A DNA stretch of 64,000 nucleotides, taken from Brevibacterium sp. RIT 803. Its GTDB lineage: Bacteria; Actinomycetota; Actinomycetes; Actinomycetales; Brevibacteriaceae. Below are positions 33,991-43,099 of this stretch, piece by piece. Both the position numbers and the translations under genes were made by a program. The number at the start of each line of letters is the position of its first letter. Position 1 is the stretch's first letter. The notes under the pieces are model-generated. The model was not told the DNA's origin. It made no database searches and saw only the letters and a program-made list of their open reading frames with translations. Location: positions 744,001 to 808,000 of the forward strand of contig NZ_JAFEMW010000001.1 of the NCBI RefSeq assembly GCF_016892625.1. The letters are read 5' to 3'.

Positions 33991-34928
33991 CTGGCCTCCC
34001 CTGCCGCAGTATCACCGAACGCCGGCTCAGCCTCAGACGCACGGTTCGGGGTGCCACCCAGGCAGTCTGCGATCTCCTCACCGAATTCCCCGAGCGCCGA
34101 GGCATCTTCTGCTGAGGTGGCCGAGAGCACATATCCTCGCTCCACAACGGGGTCGACCAGCGGGGACCACGAGAGACCAAGCTGCCTGGCTTCATCGATA
34201 GGGCAGATCAGCAGATCACCGTCGGCGAGGACTCCAGCGACAGCTGCGGGATCAGAGGGCCCGACGACCACCTGATAGGGAAGAAGACCGGCTTCTTCGG
34301 ATGCTCTGCGGATACGACCTCGCACGTGCGGGACATCATCTTCATTGAGCAGCCTCAGCCTCTGACCGGCCAGCCTGGCTCCGCTTCCTGGAATCGGCGC
34401 GCGAGATCGTCGCAGATCGGCAACGCGCACAGCAGGCAAGCTCTCGGAACGGTGGGCGCACCCCAGCTGAACCGTCCATCTCCCCTCAGCCGCGGGAACG
34501 GATCGAAGCGCTGCTCGGACTCGTCGAGCAGAGAGGTCCTCGACTCTTCGTCTCGGCGGGCCGGGATAGAAGTCGATGCGCAGTCCACGAGTATTCGCCG
34601 AGGCGGCCAGTACAGCAAGATTTCGGGTCGAGCACGAGTCGGGCACCGCCAGAGACACCGGCCGCAGCTTCGCCCGGTCGGCATCGAGCATCATCTCGTC
34701 GGCCAGCTCGACCAGCCGAGCAGCAGAGGACAGCATGTCCCGCCCGAACGGTGTGAGACTCACTCCTCGACCGGTCCGCTCGAACAGGCGGGCTCCGAAC
34801 TGTCTCTCGAGTCCGGCAATGCGACGACTGGCCACCGGCTGCGGAACACCATTCGCCGCGGCTCCGAGCGTCATACTGCCGAGTTCGCTGACCGCAGTGA
34901 ATGTGCGACAGGCTTCAACGAGGTCCAT
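33987..34928 (-). CDS. blaA: LysR family regulator of the beta-lactamase locus (BlaA/AmpR-like)
   Basis: About 313 residues. The LysR winged helix-turn-helix is at 1-62 (MDLVEACRTFTAVSELGSM, VASRRIAGLERQFGARLFE), and the effector domain is less conserved. It is divergent from the class A beta-lactamase 131 bases away and overlaps the BlaB-like gene by 4 bases. This is the organisation of S. cacaoi blaA and of ampR. ATG at 34928 (GAGGTG just upstream) is chosen because the helix-turn-helix begins there. Confidence 0.85.
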   Translation of the reverse strand: MDLVEACRTFTAVSELGSMTLGAAANGVPQPVASRRIAGLERQFGARLFERTGRGVSLTPFGRDMLSSAARLVELADEMMLDADRAKLRPVSLAVPDSCSTRNLAVLAASANTRGLRIDFYPGPPRRRVEDLSARRVRAALRSVPAAEGRWTVQLGCAHRSESLPAVRVADLRRSRAPIPGSGARLAGQRLRLLNEDDVPHVRGRIRRASEEAGLLPYQVVVGPSDPAAVAGVLADGDLLICPIDEARQLGLSWSPLVDPVVERGYVLSATSAEDASALGEFGEEIADCLGGTPNRASEAEPAFGDTAAGEAR

Positions 34929-35059
34929 CACCTCATGATATGCGTTTTTGATATGGATATGTAAGAACCGATCTTCGACAGTATGAGAAGAGTGCAGAAG
35001 AGTGGTGTCCACCCAGCCCGACAGGGCTGAAGAGACCGACGAGAGATTGGATCAATCCG
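34929..35059. promoter_or_regulatory. Divergent control region, LysR/beta-lactamase
   Basis: 131 bases between the two starts. It contains the AT-rich repeated word GATATG (twice, with a third ATATGC-like copy) between 34938 and 34960, the kind of half-site cluster expected for a LysR T-N11-A operator. The exact site is not resolved. Confidence 0.45.
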
Positions 35060-35974
35060 ATGAACGTACGACCCTGGAGACTGCTGACTGCAACGACACT
35101 GACCTGCGCGCTGGTCGCAGGCTGCTCACCTGCGGATGCGAAATCGGAACCGGGTACCCAGACACCGAATCCGAACCACACCAGCCAACAGAAGATCAAC
35201 GGCGAGCTCGAATCCCTTGAAGAGGATTTCACAGCACGAATCGGAGTGAGCGCCGTCGACACGGGAGACGGGACAAGGGTCGACTACAGGTCCGATGAAC
35301 GCTTCGGCTTCGCCTCAACGCTCAAGGTGTTCGCAGTCGCCGAGCTGCTGGCTCGCACCACGTCCGCTGACCTTGACGAACAGGTGACATGGACCCAGGC
35401 AGACGTCGACGAGGCCGGTTGGACTCCGGTGACGGAGAAACACGTCGATACGGGACTCCCACTGAGGGAGGTCGCCGAAAGCGCGCTGCGAGTCAGTGAC
35501 AATGCAGCCATGAACATCGTGCTCGACGAGATCGGTGGACCTCAGGGACTCGACGCAGCTCTCGAAGACGCCGGCGATCCGACCACCGAGGTCATCGACG
35601 AGGAACCGGAGCTCAACGACGTCGACCCCGACAGCTCCGACAACACCACGACTCCCAAGGCCTACACCGCTGACCTGCAGGGGCTGCTCGACCCCGACCG
35701 TCTGCCCGAAGACGACCGTGAGGTGCTCCTCGAATGGATGTCGGACAATGAGACCGGCGATCCCCTCATCCGCGCCGGCGCACCGAAGGGATGGACGGTG
35801 AAGGACAAGTCAGGCCACTCGGATGGAATCCAGAACGACATCGCCGTCGTCTACCCTCCCGACGAAGATCCGATCATCATCACCGTACTCACACAGAGCG
35901 AGGACTCTGACTCCGAGGACGGCCCGGCCCTTGTCGCGGCAGCCGCTGAGGCCGTCCTCGACTCCTTCGCCTGA
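35060..35974 (+). CDS. bla: Class A beta-lactamase, lipoprotein
   Basis: 304 residues. A lipoprotein signal with lipobox LVAGC (Cys near residue 21) leads to the class A catalytic fold. All four motifs are seen: STLK (S70xxK73), SDN (VSDNAAMN), EPELN (E166) and KSG (KDKSGHSDG) in place of KTG. It should hydrolyse penicillins at the outer face of the membrane. It is divergent from the LysR gene, consistent with inducible expression. The acidic Asp/Glu content of the mature protein is high, as in salt-tolerant secreted proteins. Confidence 0.93.
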   Translation: MNVRPWRLLTATTLTCALVAGCSPADAKSEPGTQTPNPNHTSQQKINGELESLEEDFTARIGVSAVDTGDGTRVDYRSDERFGFASTLKVFAVAELLARTTSADLDEQVTWTQADVDEAGWTPVTEKHVDTGLPLREVAESALRVSDNAAMNIVLDEIGGPQGLDAALEDAGDPTTEVIDEEPELNDVDPDSSDNTTTPKAYTADLQGLLDPDRLPEDDREVLLEWMSDNETGDPLIRAGAPKGWTVKDKSGHSDGIQNDIAVVYPPDEDPIIITVLTQSEDSDSEDGPALVAAAAEAVLDSFA

Positions 35975-36058
35975 GCCCAGCCTCAGCGCGGCGCACTGGG
36001 CACAGCGATGACACGCTGCGAGTCGGCGCAGGCCTGAGAAATCGGTAGAGTTGCCAGC

Positions 36059-36526
36059 ATGACCGAATCTCTCACATTCGCCGATTCCATCCTCGTTGCG
36101 GCCGACCCTGCAACCGTCTACGCAACCGTTTCAGACGTGACTCGATCCGGCGAATGGTCACCGATATGCAGGGAGTGCTGGTGGGACGAGGGCGACGGTC
36201 CTCGGATCGGAGCCTGGTTCACCGGACGCAACGTCACACCGGATCGCGAGTGGCAGACCCGCAGCCAGGTCATCGTCGCCGATGAGGGACGCGCGTTCGG
36301 GTGGAGCGTGGGACCGGGCCGGGTTCACTGGACCTACAGTATGCAGGAAGCAGAAGGCGGCACGCTGCTCACCGAATCGTGGGAGTTCCTACCGGAGGGC
36401 CAAGCCTTCTTCGGCGAGAAGTACCAGGACCAAGCCGCCGAGCAGATCGCCGAACGAACCTCAGCTGCGCGCTCAGGAATCCCCGAGACTCTCAAAGCAA
36501 TCAAGAAGGTCATCGAGGCCCGCTAG
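36059..36526 (+). CDS. SRPBCC family (START-like) protein
   Basis: 155 residues. It follows the usual polyketide-cyclase/START layout: ADSILVAADPATVYATVSDV at the N-terminus, WSPICRECWWDEGDGPRIGAW loop, and a C-terminal long helix. Ligand unknown. The mRNA is probably leaderless: TAGAGT, a good -10 hexamer, ends nine bases before the ATG and no ribosome binding site is present. It lies between bla and the proC-like gene with no obvious functional link. Confidence 0.82.
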   Translation: MTESLTFADSILVAADPATVYATVSDVTRSGEWSPICRECWWDEGDGPRIGAWFTGRNVTPDREWQTRSQVIVADEGRAFGWSVGPGRVHWTYSMQEAEGGTLLTESWEFLPEGQAFFGEKYQDQAAEQIAERTSAARSGIPETLKAIKKVIEAR

Positions 36527-36627
36527 AGCGTCATCGGTTCTGGACGCGGCCGGACATGAATGCTATTGAATGGACGAGGCGGGATCTCCACGCCGATCTT
36601 CTCAACGGCGTTTCCAGGAGGCAGTTC

Positions 36628-37401
36628 ATGAGCACAAGCATCGGGATCATCGGAGTCGGCGAGATCTCCTCGGCGATAGTGCAAGGTGCGTGCTCACGCG
36701 ATGACCACCCGGATTTCTTCCTCTCCCCTCGGAATGCCCAACGTTCGGCACAACTTGCCAGCGACTTCGACCGAGTCGAGGTGTGCACGAGCAATCAGGA
36801 CGTCGTTGATCGCAGCGAACACATCATCCTGGCCGTGCTGCCTGAGCAGACTGAAGAGGTACTCTCCGAGCTCAGCATTCCGGCCGACCGCACCGTCGTG
36901 AGCGCGATCGCGGGGATCTCAACCGATACCCTCGCCTCGCTTCTTCCGAAGAGTCCGAGCATCGTGCGCGTCATCCCGCTGCCGCCCGTGCGCGAACGCC
37001 GCGGTGTCACCCCGGTCTACCCTGGCCACTCGGAAGTCGAGAGGTTCTTCGATTCCCTCGGCGGCACCGTTGTGGCAGCGACCGAAGAACTCTTCAGCAC
37101 CTTGTCCGCCACAACAGCCACGATGTCGTCCTACTATGCCTTTCTTCAGGGCATTGCCGACTGGCTCGTCGAACAAGGATGGGAGAGAGCAGCTGCCGAA
37201 CGCATCGTACGCGGCCAATTCGCCGGTTTGGGCAATACCCTCGCGACTACCGACACCGCCTTCTCTGATCTGGTCAAAGGCCATGAGACCCCTGGCGGCC
37301 TCAACGAGATGCTCCACCGGGAGTGGATGGACGCGAACAACCACGCCGCACTCTCCCGATCACTCGATCGGATCTTCGCACGCGTGAGCGGAAGCGACTG
37401 A
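36628..37401 (+). CDS. Pyrroline-5-carboxylate reductase family protein
   Basis: 257 residues. The N-terminal Rossmann fold (STSIGIIGVGEISSAIVQGA) and the motifs VSAIAGISTDTL, IVRVIPLPPVRERRG and a C-terminal helical dimerisation domain (SSYYAFLQGIADWL) match ProC. Proline synthesis from pyrroline-5-carboxylate is the family reaction. The usual MPN motif is replaced by IPLPPV, and the C-terminal GTT...L signature is weak, so this may be a paralog with another substrate. The ATG at 36628 has CAGGAGG upstream. Confidence 0.82.
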   Translation: MSTSIGIIGVGEISSAIVQGACSRDDHPDFFLSPRNAQRSAQLASDFDRVEVCTSNQDVVDRSEHIILAVLPEQTEEVLSELSIPADRTVVSAIAGISTDTLASLLPKSPSIVRVIPLPPVRERRGVTPVYPGHSEVERFFDSLGGTVVAATEELFSTLSATTATMSSYYAFLQGIADWLVEQGWERAAAERIVRGQFAGLGNTLATTDTAFSDLVKGHETPGGLNEMLHREWMDANNHAALSRSLDRIFARVSGSD

Positions 37402-37441
37402 CCAGAAGCCTGCCAGGGCAGAATTGGCTAAAATCGCCCCT

Positions 37442-38005
37442 ATGTCACACCACTCTCCGATCACTGTGTCGATCACGCGCACCGTCCTGCCCGAACATCA
37501 TCGCCGTTTCAATGCCTGGGTGCACGCCGGGCAGGAGCTGGTGCGTGAACGGCGCGGCTATCTGGGGTCCGGGTGGATCAGGGCATCAGCCAATTCCGAT
37601 GAGTGGCACGTGCTCTACCGGTTCGCTGATGAGAAGTCGCTGCGAGCCTGGGACGAGTCCGAAGATCGCCGCTGGTGGATCGACAGCGCGGCCGAACTCG
37701 TCGAGACCACGCGAGTTGAGCATCGCACCGGCATCGAGGGATGGTTCGAACCACAGGGAGAGGAGACCCGGACGATCCCTGAAACAGTCGTTCCCCCTCG
37801 GTGGAAGCAGGCGGTGAGCATCTTCCTCCCGTTCTTCCCGCTGAGCCTGCTCTCGACGTTGCTCCTCATGCCTCACCTCGAGAGTTGGCCGACAGTCCTC
37901 GCGGTGCTGCTCAACATCTGCATTCTCACGCCATTGATGACATACATATTCCTGCCGGTGAGCACCCGACTGCTCCGACCCTGGCTGCAGAAACCTCGCC
38001 GCTAG
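37442..38005 (+). CDS. Antibiotic-biosynthesis-monooxygenase (ABM) domain protein with two membrane helices
   Basis: About 187 residues. Residues 1-95 form a dimeric alpha-beta-barrel ABM domain (ITRTVLPEHHRRFNAWVHAG, WHVLYRFADEKSLRAWDES). Two C-terminal membrane helices follow (SIFLPFFPLSLLSTLLLM, VLLNICILTPLMTYIFLPVS). Similar membrane-anchored ABM proteins are common in actinobacteria and uncharacterised. TAAAAT ends about ten bases before the ATG with no ribosome binding site, so a leaderless mRNA is likely. Confidence 0.82.
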   Translation: MSHHSPITVSITRTVLPEHHRRFNAWVHAGQELVRERRGYLGSGWIRASANSDEWHVLYRFADEKSLRAWDESEDRRWWIDSAAELVETTRVEHRTGIEGWFEPQGEETRTIPETVVPPRWKQAVSIFLPFFPLSLLSTLLLMPHLESWPTVLAVLLNICILTPLMTYIFLPVSTRLLRPWLQKPRR

Positions 38006-38124
38006 AGGTGCCCCGCGATGACCGAGGCCCCATCTCCTTGACACACCAACCTCGTCGGCTAGGTTGAGCTTGGCCGATCGCAGGCGTCGCTCTCCACACC
38101 ATCGAACAAACACACCAGCAGGAC

Positions 38125-38155
38125 TTGACTCTGTGCCTAGCACATGGTTTCGACT
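38125..38155 (+). promoter_or_regulatory. MerR-type promoter candidate of the second SpoIIM-like gene
   Basis: TTGACT (38125-38130) is followed by the perfect palindrome TGTGC-CTA-GCACA (38132-38144). A palindrome directly after the -35 box is the layout of MerR-controlled promoters. The -10 box is not clear. Confidence 0.4.
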
Positions 38156-38213
38156 AGGGCTGTGCAGCCAAATCGGGTGGCACCTCAGTTGTCGAACTTT
38201 GGAGTTAAGTCAC

Positions 38214-38831
38214 ATGCGAGTGCTTCGCACCCCGTTCCACATCATCCGTACCGAACTGCGACCGTACTTACTTCTCAATGCCATGGCATACGGACTTCTG
38301 CTCCTGGGAGTGGCTCTGGGAATGTTGTTTCCAGGACTGAATGCGGCACTCTCGAATTCGATGGACGCCGGCGGGACAACGGACCTGGTCGTCTCACTGC
38401 TCGCGACCCCGTGGCTGTTCGCTCTGACCATCTTCTTCGTCAACATTGTGAAGGTCGCCCTGGCGTCGATCTTGCTGCCGTCCATGATCGTACCGTTCGG
38501 TGGACTCGCGGTGTTCGCGTACTTCACCGTCGAGACCGGCATCACGCTCGCTCCGGTCGATCACGCCGCGGCGATGACGCTCATCCCTCATTCGCTCACT
38601 ATGCTCATTGAGTTCCAGGCGTATATTCTGTTGCTGCTCGGCTCGTTCATTCTCGGCCGTTGCTGGCTCAAACCGGGAACCGTCGATGCCGCAAACAGAC
38701 GATGGGGTTACCTTCGTGGCCTGCAGCGATTCGGCTGGCTCGCACTCCCGGCACTGATGCTGCTGATCATCGGCGCGGTCTATGAGGCCTTCTCGCTGAC
38801 CTACCTGGTGCCCCTGCTCTTCGCATCGTGA
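38214..38831 (+). CDS. SpoIIM-like membrane protein, copy 2
   Basis: About 205 residues, five or six hydrophobic segments. It carries the same core as the copy at 20787: IPHSLTMLIEFQAYILLLLG, a similar N-terminus (LRTPFHIIRTELRPYLLLN) and the same topology. The ATG at 38214 follows GGAGTTAAGT. It leads an operon with a MerR regulator and a small membrane protein. In both loci a SpoIIM-like protein is coupled to a MerR gene, which suggests a shared inducible membrane response; function otherwise unknown. Confidence 0.75.
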   Translation: MRVLRTPFHIIRTELRPYLLLNAMAYGLLLLGVALGMLFPGLNAALSNSMDAGGTTDLVVSLLATPWLFALTIFFVNIVKVALASILLPSMIVPFGGLAVFAYFTVETGITLAPVDHAAAMTLIPHSLTMLIEFQAYILLLLGSFILGRCWLKPGTVDAANRRWGYLRGLQRFGWLALPALMLLIIGAVYEAFSLTYLVPLLFAS

Positions 38832-38886
38832 TCGGTCTGTGTGACCGATGACGGCCAGCACCGCAGGCTCAGAGGAGAGGACCGAA

Positions 38887-39660
38887 ATGACGTGGAGTAC
38901 CCAACAACTCGCTGAAATTGCAAACACGACGGTGAATTCCATCCGGCACTATCACAAGGTCGGGCTGCTCCCTCAGCCTGATCGTGCTGCCAATGGCTAC
39001 AAGCACTATGAGGTCACGCATCTGATTCGACTGATTGAGATCAAGAGGCTCACTGAGCTTGGTATCTCCCTGTCGCAGATCGCAGCCATGGATCGCTCCG
39101 ATACGGACTCACTTCAGGCGATGCGCAGCCTCGACGCACACCTCGAAGGGACCATTGACCGTCTGAGCCGAGTGCGCGCTGACCTTGCTCTGATTCTCAC
39201 GCACCAGGTGCCGGCGGTCACCTCGCCAGGTTTTGCCGCGATCGCTTCGGATTTCTCCGAAACCCAGAGGTCGCTTCTCGCGATCTACGCGAAAGTATTC
39301 GACGATGCTGCGCTCACAGCATTCCGACAAGCGTTGTCCGAGCCCACGGAGGCAGATAAAGAGTTCGACCGCTTGCCTGAGCATGCGGACGAAACCCGCG
39401 TCGTCGACCTCGCCCACCAGCTGGTGCCGGTGACGCAAACGATTCAGAAGAATCACCCGCAGCTGATCAATCCTCTTCGACGATCCCCACTAGGACCGAA
39501 AACGGCCGCGCGCACCCTTGGGCAAGCTCTAACGAAGCTGTACAACCCCGCACAACTGCGAGTACTTCAACTGCTGGAACACCTCCTGAAAAGCGATGAA
39601 GCTGGTTCCCACGCGGAGGGCTCACACAATGAACCTGATTCAGGTCAGGTGGAGGAATAA
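38887..39660 (+). CDS. MerR family transcriptional regulator
   Basis: About 257 residues. The N-terminal winged helix-turn-helix (STQQLAEIANTTVNSIRHYH, NGYKHYEVTHLIRLIEIKRL) is followed by a coiled coil and a long all-helical effector domain of drug-sensor type without metal-binding Cys. GGAGAGG precedes the ATG at 38887. It lies 55 bases after the SpoIIM-like gene and two bases before the next gene, so all three are probably co-transcribed and autoregulated. Confidence 0.87.
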   Translation: MTWSTQQLAEIANTTVNSIRHYHKVGLLPQPDRAANGYKHYEVTHLIRLIEIKRLTELGISLSQIAAMDRSDTDSLQAMRSLDAHLEGTIDRLSRVRADLALILTHQVPAVTSPGFAAIASDFSETQRSLLAIYAKVFDDAALTAFRQALSEPTEADKEFDRLPEHADETRVVDLAHQLVPVTQTIQKNHPQLINPLRRSPLGPKTAARTLGQALTKLYNPAQLRVLQLLEHLLKSDEAGSHAEGSHNEPDSGQVEE

Positions 39661-39662
39661 CT

Positions 39663-40325
39663 GTGTCGAAGAACCAAAGAAGACAGCGGGCCGCAAAGCG
39701 CATCAAAGACGGCAACGGCCGGGCCCTGAAGCCCTTCCGTTGGTGGCAGATGTTGTCCCGGGCGCTGTTCTATCTTCCCCGGGAGGTCGACGGCGAGCAG
39801 GGCCCTGGCCAGGTCTATGCGGTCGATGTGCCCTATTGGCAGCGCATCGCAACAGAAGATGGCAAGGGCAAGGCTCATCTCTACCTTGACGGCCGACATC
39901 ATGCAGTTTCGACCTTGCCTGCGGCCTTTCCCGTGGAAGCAGGATTTATCGAAGTGATGCCGTCAGCGTTCGGGATGAGGCGGTGTCACTATGTTTCGGA
40001 CAATGGATCCGACCGACAGCTCGTGCCCGACGAGAAGTCCGCAGAGGGGCGACGGGCTCGAATGGACCGGGACCACCCTGTTCGCAGCCGACTGATCGGT
40101 GCTCTTTCACTGCTGGTGCTCGTCATTGCGGTTCTGTTGGTGATACCCCAGATCGTTGAGTACCTCACACAGATCCCGCCGGTGGAAGAGCGGTTCGGGA
40201 AGTTCACCTCGCCTGTCGATCTTCCATGGTGGCTGAACATCGCTCTTGGCCTCGCAGCCGCAACCGCAAGCGTGGAACGAGCGACTCGACTGCGGTACAG
40301 CTGGCTGGACTCGATGGCCCAGTAG
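39663..40325 (+). CDS. Hypothetical membrane protein of the SpoIIM/MerR operon
   Basis: 220 residues, GTG start with GGAGGAA. A basic N-terminus (KNQRRQRAAKRIKDGNG) is followed by a soluble region and two membrane helices (LIGALSLLVLVIAVLLVIPQ and WWLNIALGLAAATA). No family is recognised. Translation is tightly spaced after MerR (two bases), implying joint expression. Confidence 0.7.
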   Translation: MSKNQRRQRAAKRIKDGNGRALKPFRWWQMLSRALFYLPREVDGEQGPGQVYAVDVPYWQRIATEDGKGKAHLYLDGRHHAVSTLPAAFPVEAGFIEVMPSAFGMRRCHYVSDNGSDRQLVPDEKSAEGRRARMDRDHPVRSRLIGALSLLVLVIAVLLVIPQIVEYLTQIPPVEERFGKFTSPVDLPWWLNIALGLAAATASVERATRLRYSWLDSMAQ

Positions 40326-40586
40326 ATGCAGAATCGACACACCTTCTCGCCGATTCGCCAGAAGCAGATTCAGGCTGGCATGAGATCAGTCCATTCACCC
40401 GGCAGGCTGAATTCGATGACGTTCGTACCACGCAGAGTCTCGTAGCCCGCAACGATGGGCCGAAGCCGCCGGTTTCTAACGGCGACTGCGGATTCAATCC
40501 TCATCAAAGCTGCACTAGGACACTCCCTGTCCTCATACTCGTCTAGGGTCAGTCACGACCCGACACCGACGTTGGAAGGCTCAGAC
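40326..40586. other. Intergenic, no feature seen
   Basis: 261 bases with no gene, tRNA or clear repeat. The promoter of the VOC gene should lie at its right end. Confidence 0.6.
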
Positions 40587-41126
40587 ATGTCCGCTCCGAT
40601 CAATCCGGTCCCCGACGGATACACGAGTGTCGCACCGTGGGTCGTCACCGACGACACCGGCGCGCTCCTCGACTTCATTGCACAGGCGTTCGACGGGAAG
40701 GAACTCGCCCGCGTGGCCACCGAGGACGGCACCATCGGACACGGTGAGATCAGGATCGGCGACACCGTGGTGCTCGCCTTCGACCGTCGCCCCGAGTGGC
40801 CGGTCATGCCGAGTCTGCTGCGCGTGTTCGTCCCCGATGCTGATGCGGCCTTCGAAAGGTCGACCGCTGCCGGCGCCGAGGTGGTCACAGAACTGGCGAA
40901 CAACGCGTTCGGACAGCGCGGTGGACGCGTGAAAGATCCCTTCGGCAACATCTGGTGGGTGACCAGCCACATCGAGGACGTTCCCGAGGACGTGATGTGG
41001 CAACGCCTGCAGGATCCCGTGTACGCCGAACAGATGAGCGACGCACAGGAGACCCTGGACGCAGAGCTGAGCGGACGGAGCCGAGGACGAAGCAGCGTAC
41101 CACTGCGTGACAACGACCTGGGGTGA
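40587..41126 (+). CDS. VOC family (glyoxalase/bleomycin-resistance fold) protein
   Basis: 179 residues. Two beta-alpha-beta-beta-beta modules of the vicinal-oxygen-chelate fold are visible: SVAPWVVTDDTGALLDFIAQ, IGHGEIRIGDTVVLAFD, then LLRVFVPDADAAFERSTAAG and DPFGNIWWVTSHIEDV, the PhnB-like signature. Function is not deducible; relatives include antibiotic-resistance and dioxygenase proteins. GGAAGG precedes the ATG. It is convergent with the formate-THF ligase gene. Confidence 0.85.
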   Translation: MSAPINPVPDGYTSVAPWVVTDDTGALLDFIAQAFDGKELARVATEDGTIGHGEIRIGDTVVLAFDRRPEWPVMPSLLRVFVPDADAAFERSTAAGAEVVTELANNAFGQRGGRVKDPFGNIWWVTSHIEDVPEDVMWQRLQDPVYAEQMSDAQETLDAELSGRSRGRSSVPLRDNDLG

Positions 41127-41178
41127 CGATCACGGCCACGCAGCCGATCACTTCGCCACTGCCTTGAACCAGGGGGGT

Positions 41179-42972
41179 TCAGAACAGCCCGGTGATATTC
41201 CCGTCTTCGGTGACGTCGATCTTCAGAGCAGAAGGTTCCTTGGGCAGGCCAGGCATTGTCATGATGTCTCCGGCGATGACGACGACGAAGCCCGCACCGG
41301 CCGATAGGCGCACATCCTTGACCGCGATGATGTGCTCCTTCGGCGCCCCGCGCAGTGTGGCATCGGTGCTCAGGGAATATTGGGTCTTGGCGATGCAGAT
41401 CGGGGCGTCGCCGTACCCTTCGTCCGTGAATTGCCCCAGCTTGCGCTTGACCTTCGTCGGCAGGTCAACGTCGGCGGCACCGTAGATTCGCTGTGCGATC
41501 GTCCGGATCTTCTCCTCCAATGGCCGGTCGAGCTCATAGCTGTACTGGGCCCGGGACGACGCGTTCGACGAAGAGCCAGGTGGTGGAGCTTCAGCATCAC
41601 CCGAGGCTGTTCCCGCGACGAACACTGAGCCATCGTCGACGGCAGCACCGGCATTTCCCACACCACCAGCAGCCTCGACGACCGCTTCGGCCAGCGCCAG
41701 CGCACCCTTGCCGCCATCGGCCCAGTGGGTCGATTCGACGGCCGAGATGCCCTGACCGTGCAGGTGCTTGATCGCGGCTGCCATCTCCTCGTCCGTGTCG
41801 GTGGGAAACCTGTTGAAGCACACAACCGGGGTGATCCCGTAGATGTTGAGGAGATTTCCGCAGTGGTGCTCGAGGTTGCTCATGCCGCCGATCACCGCAT
41901 CGATGTTCGGCGTCTGCACGTCGGCCACCTCGATTCCGCCGTGGTACTTCAATGCCCGCAGAGTTGCCACGACAACCACAGCCGAGGGCCAGATACCGGC
42001 GGTGCGGCATTTGATGTCGAGGAACTTCTCGGCCCCCAGGTCGGCGCCGAATCCAGCCTCGGTCACGGCCCAATCACCTAGAGACAGCGCGGCCTTCGTC
42101 GCGAGCAGGCTGTTGCATCCATGGGCGATGTTGGCGAAGGGACCGCCGTGAATGAACGCCGGTGAGTGTTCGAGAGTCTGGACCAAGTTGGGTGCCAGGG
42201 CGCTTCGCAACAGCGCAGTCATCGCCCCGGCCGCGCCGATGTCACTGACTGTGATCGGTTCGCGACTCCGGTTGTGGGCGAGGACGATTCGCCCCAGACG
42301 CTCCTTGAGGTCGGTGAGCGAGGTGGACAGACAGAAGACGGCCATGACTTCGCTGGCGACGACGATGTCGAAGGCGTCCTCACGGGGCACTCCCCCGTTG
42401 AGTCCGCCGAGGCCGATGACGACTCCGCGCAGTGCCCTGTCGTTGAGGTCGACGACGCGGCGAATATGGATCCGACGCGAGTCGACGTCGAGTTCGTTGC
42501 CGTGGTGGATATGGTTGTCGAGCATTGTGGCGGCGAGGTTGTTCGCTGCGGCGATGGCGGCGAAGTCCCCGGTGAAGTGGAGGTTGACGTCCTCCATCGG
42601 CACGACCTGGGCGTAACCCCCGCCGGCTGCTCCGCCCTTCATCCCGAAGACCGGACCCATGCTGGGTTCACGCAGGGCCAGGACCGCCTTGCCCACCTCG
42701 GGCTTTGCCCGTGCGAGTTCGTTGAGCCCGTCGGCCAGCCCGATGCTCGTCGTGGTCTTGCCCTCACCTGCGGGTGTCGGGCTCATCGCGGTGACGAGGA
42801 TGAGGTGACCCTCTGTTGTGGTCTCGGCAGCCTTGTCGAGAACGTCGATGGGGACCTTAGCCTTCGTCCATCCGAAGGGGATGATGTCCTGTGATTTCAG
42901 ACCCAGGCCGGCGGCGATATCGATGATCGAGTCGAGCTCGGCGTTGAGCGCAATATCCATATCTGTGGTCAT
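41179..42972 (-). CDS. fhs: Formate-tetrahydrofolate ligase
   Basis: About 597 residues. It activates formate with ATP to 10-formyl-tetrahydrofolate. The P-loop PTPAGEGKTTTSIGLADGL, GMKGGAAGGGYAQVVPMEDVNLHFTGD (read as adjacent pieces), HGGPFANIAHGCNS and DIMTMPGLP are diagnostic. A Pro/Ser/Ala-rich insertion near residue 460 (GDAEAPPPGSSSNASS) sits in a surface loop and is not usual. The ATG at 42972 is chosen because homology starts there, although the frame is open for 97 codons further. Confidence 0.95.
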   Translation of the reverse strand: MTTDMDIALNAELDSIIDIAAGLGLKSQDIIPFGWTKAKVPIDVLDKAAETTTEGHLILVTAMSPTPAGEGKTTTSIGLADGLNELARAKPEVGKAVLALREPSMGPVFGMKGGAAGGGYAQVVPMEDVNLHFTGDFAAIAAANNLAATMLDNHIHHGNELDVDSRRIHIRRVVDLNDRALRGVVIGLGGLNGGVPREDAFDIVVASEVMAVFCLSTSLTDLKERLGRIVLAHNRSREPITVSDIGAAGAMTALLRSALAPNLVQTLEHSPAFIHGGPFANIAHGCNSLLATKAALSLGDWAVTEAGFGADLGAEKFLDIKCRTAGIWPSAVVVVATLRALKYHGGIEVADVQTPNIDAVIGGMSNLEHHCGNLLNIYGITPVVCFNRFPTDTDEEMAAAIKHLHGQGISAVESTHWADGGKGALALAEAVVEAAGGVGNAGAAVDDGSVFVAGTASGDAEAPPPGSSSNASSRAQYSYELDRPLEEKIRTIAQRIYGAADVDLPTKVKRKLGQFTDEGYGDAPICIAKTQYSLSTDATLRGAPKEHIIAVKDVRLSAGAGFVVVIAGDIMTMPGLPKEPSALKIDVTEDGNITGLF

Positions 42973-43099
42973 AAGGCCATCATGCCGCTTATGGTCCGTT
43001 TTGTGACCACCTTCGAGGGATGAAATTCCCCCGACACCGAGGAGGCGCTGCTGATCAATCGTGTACGCCGTATCTCGTCTTCGGCTCAGATCCTGGGCA

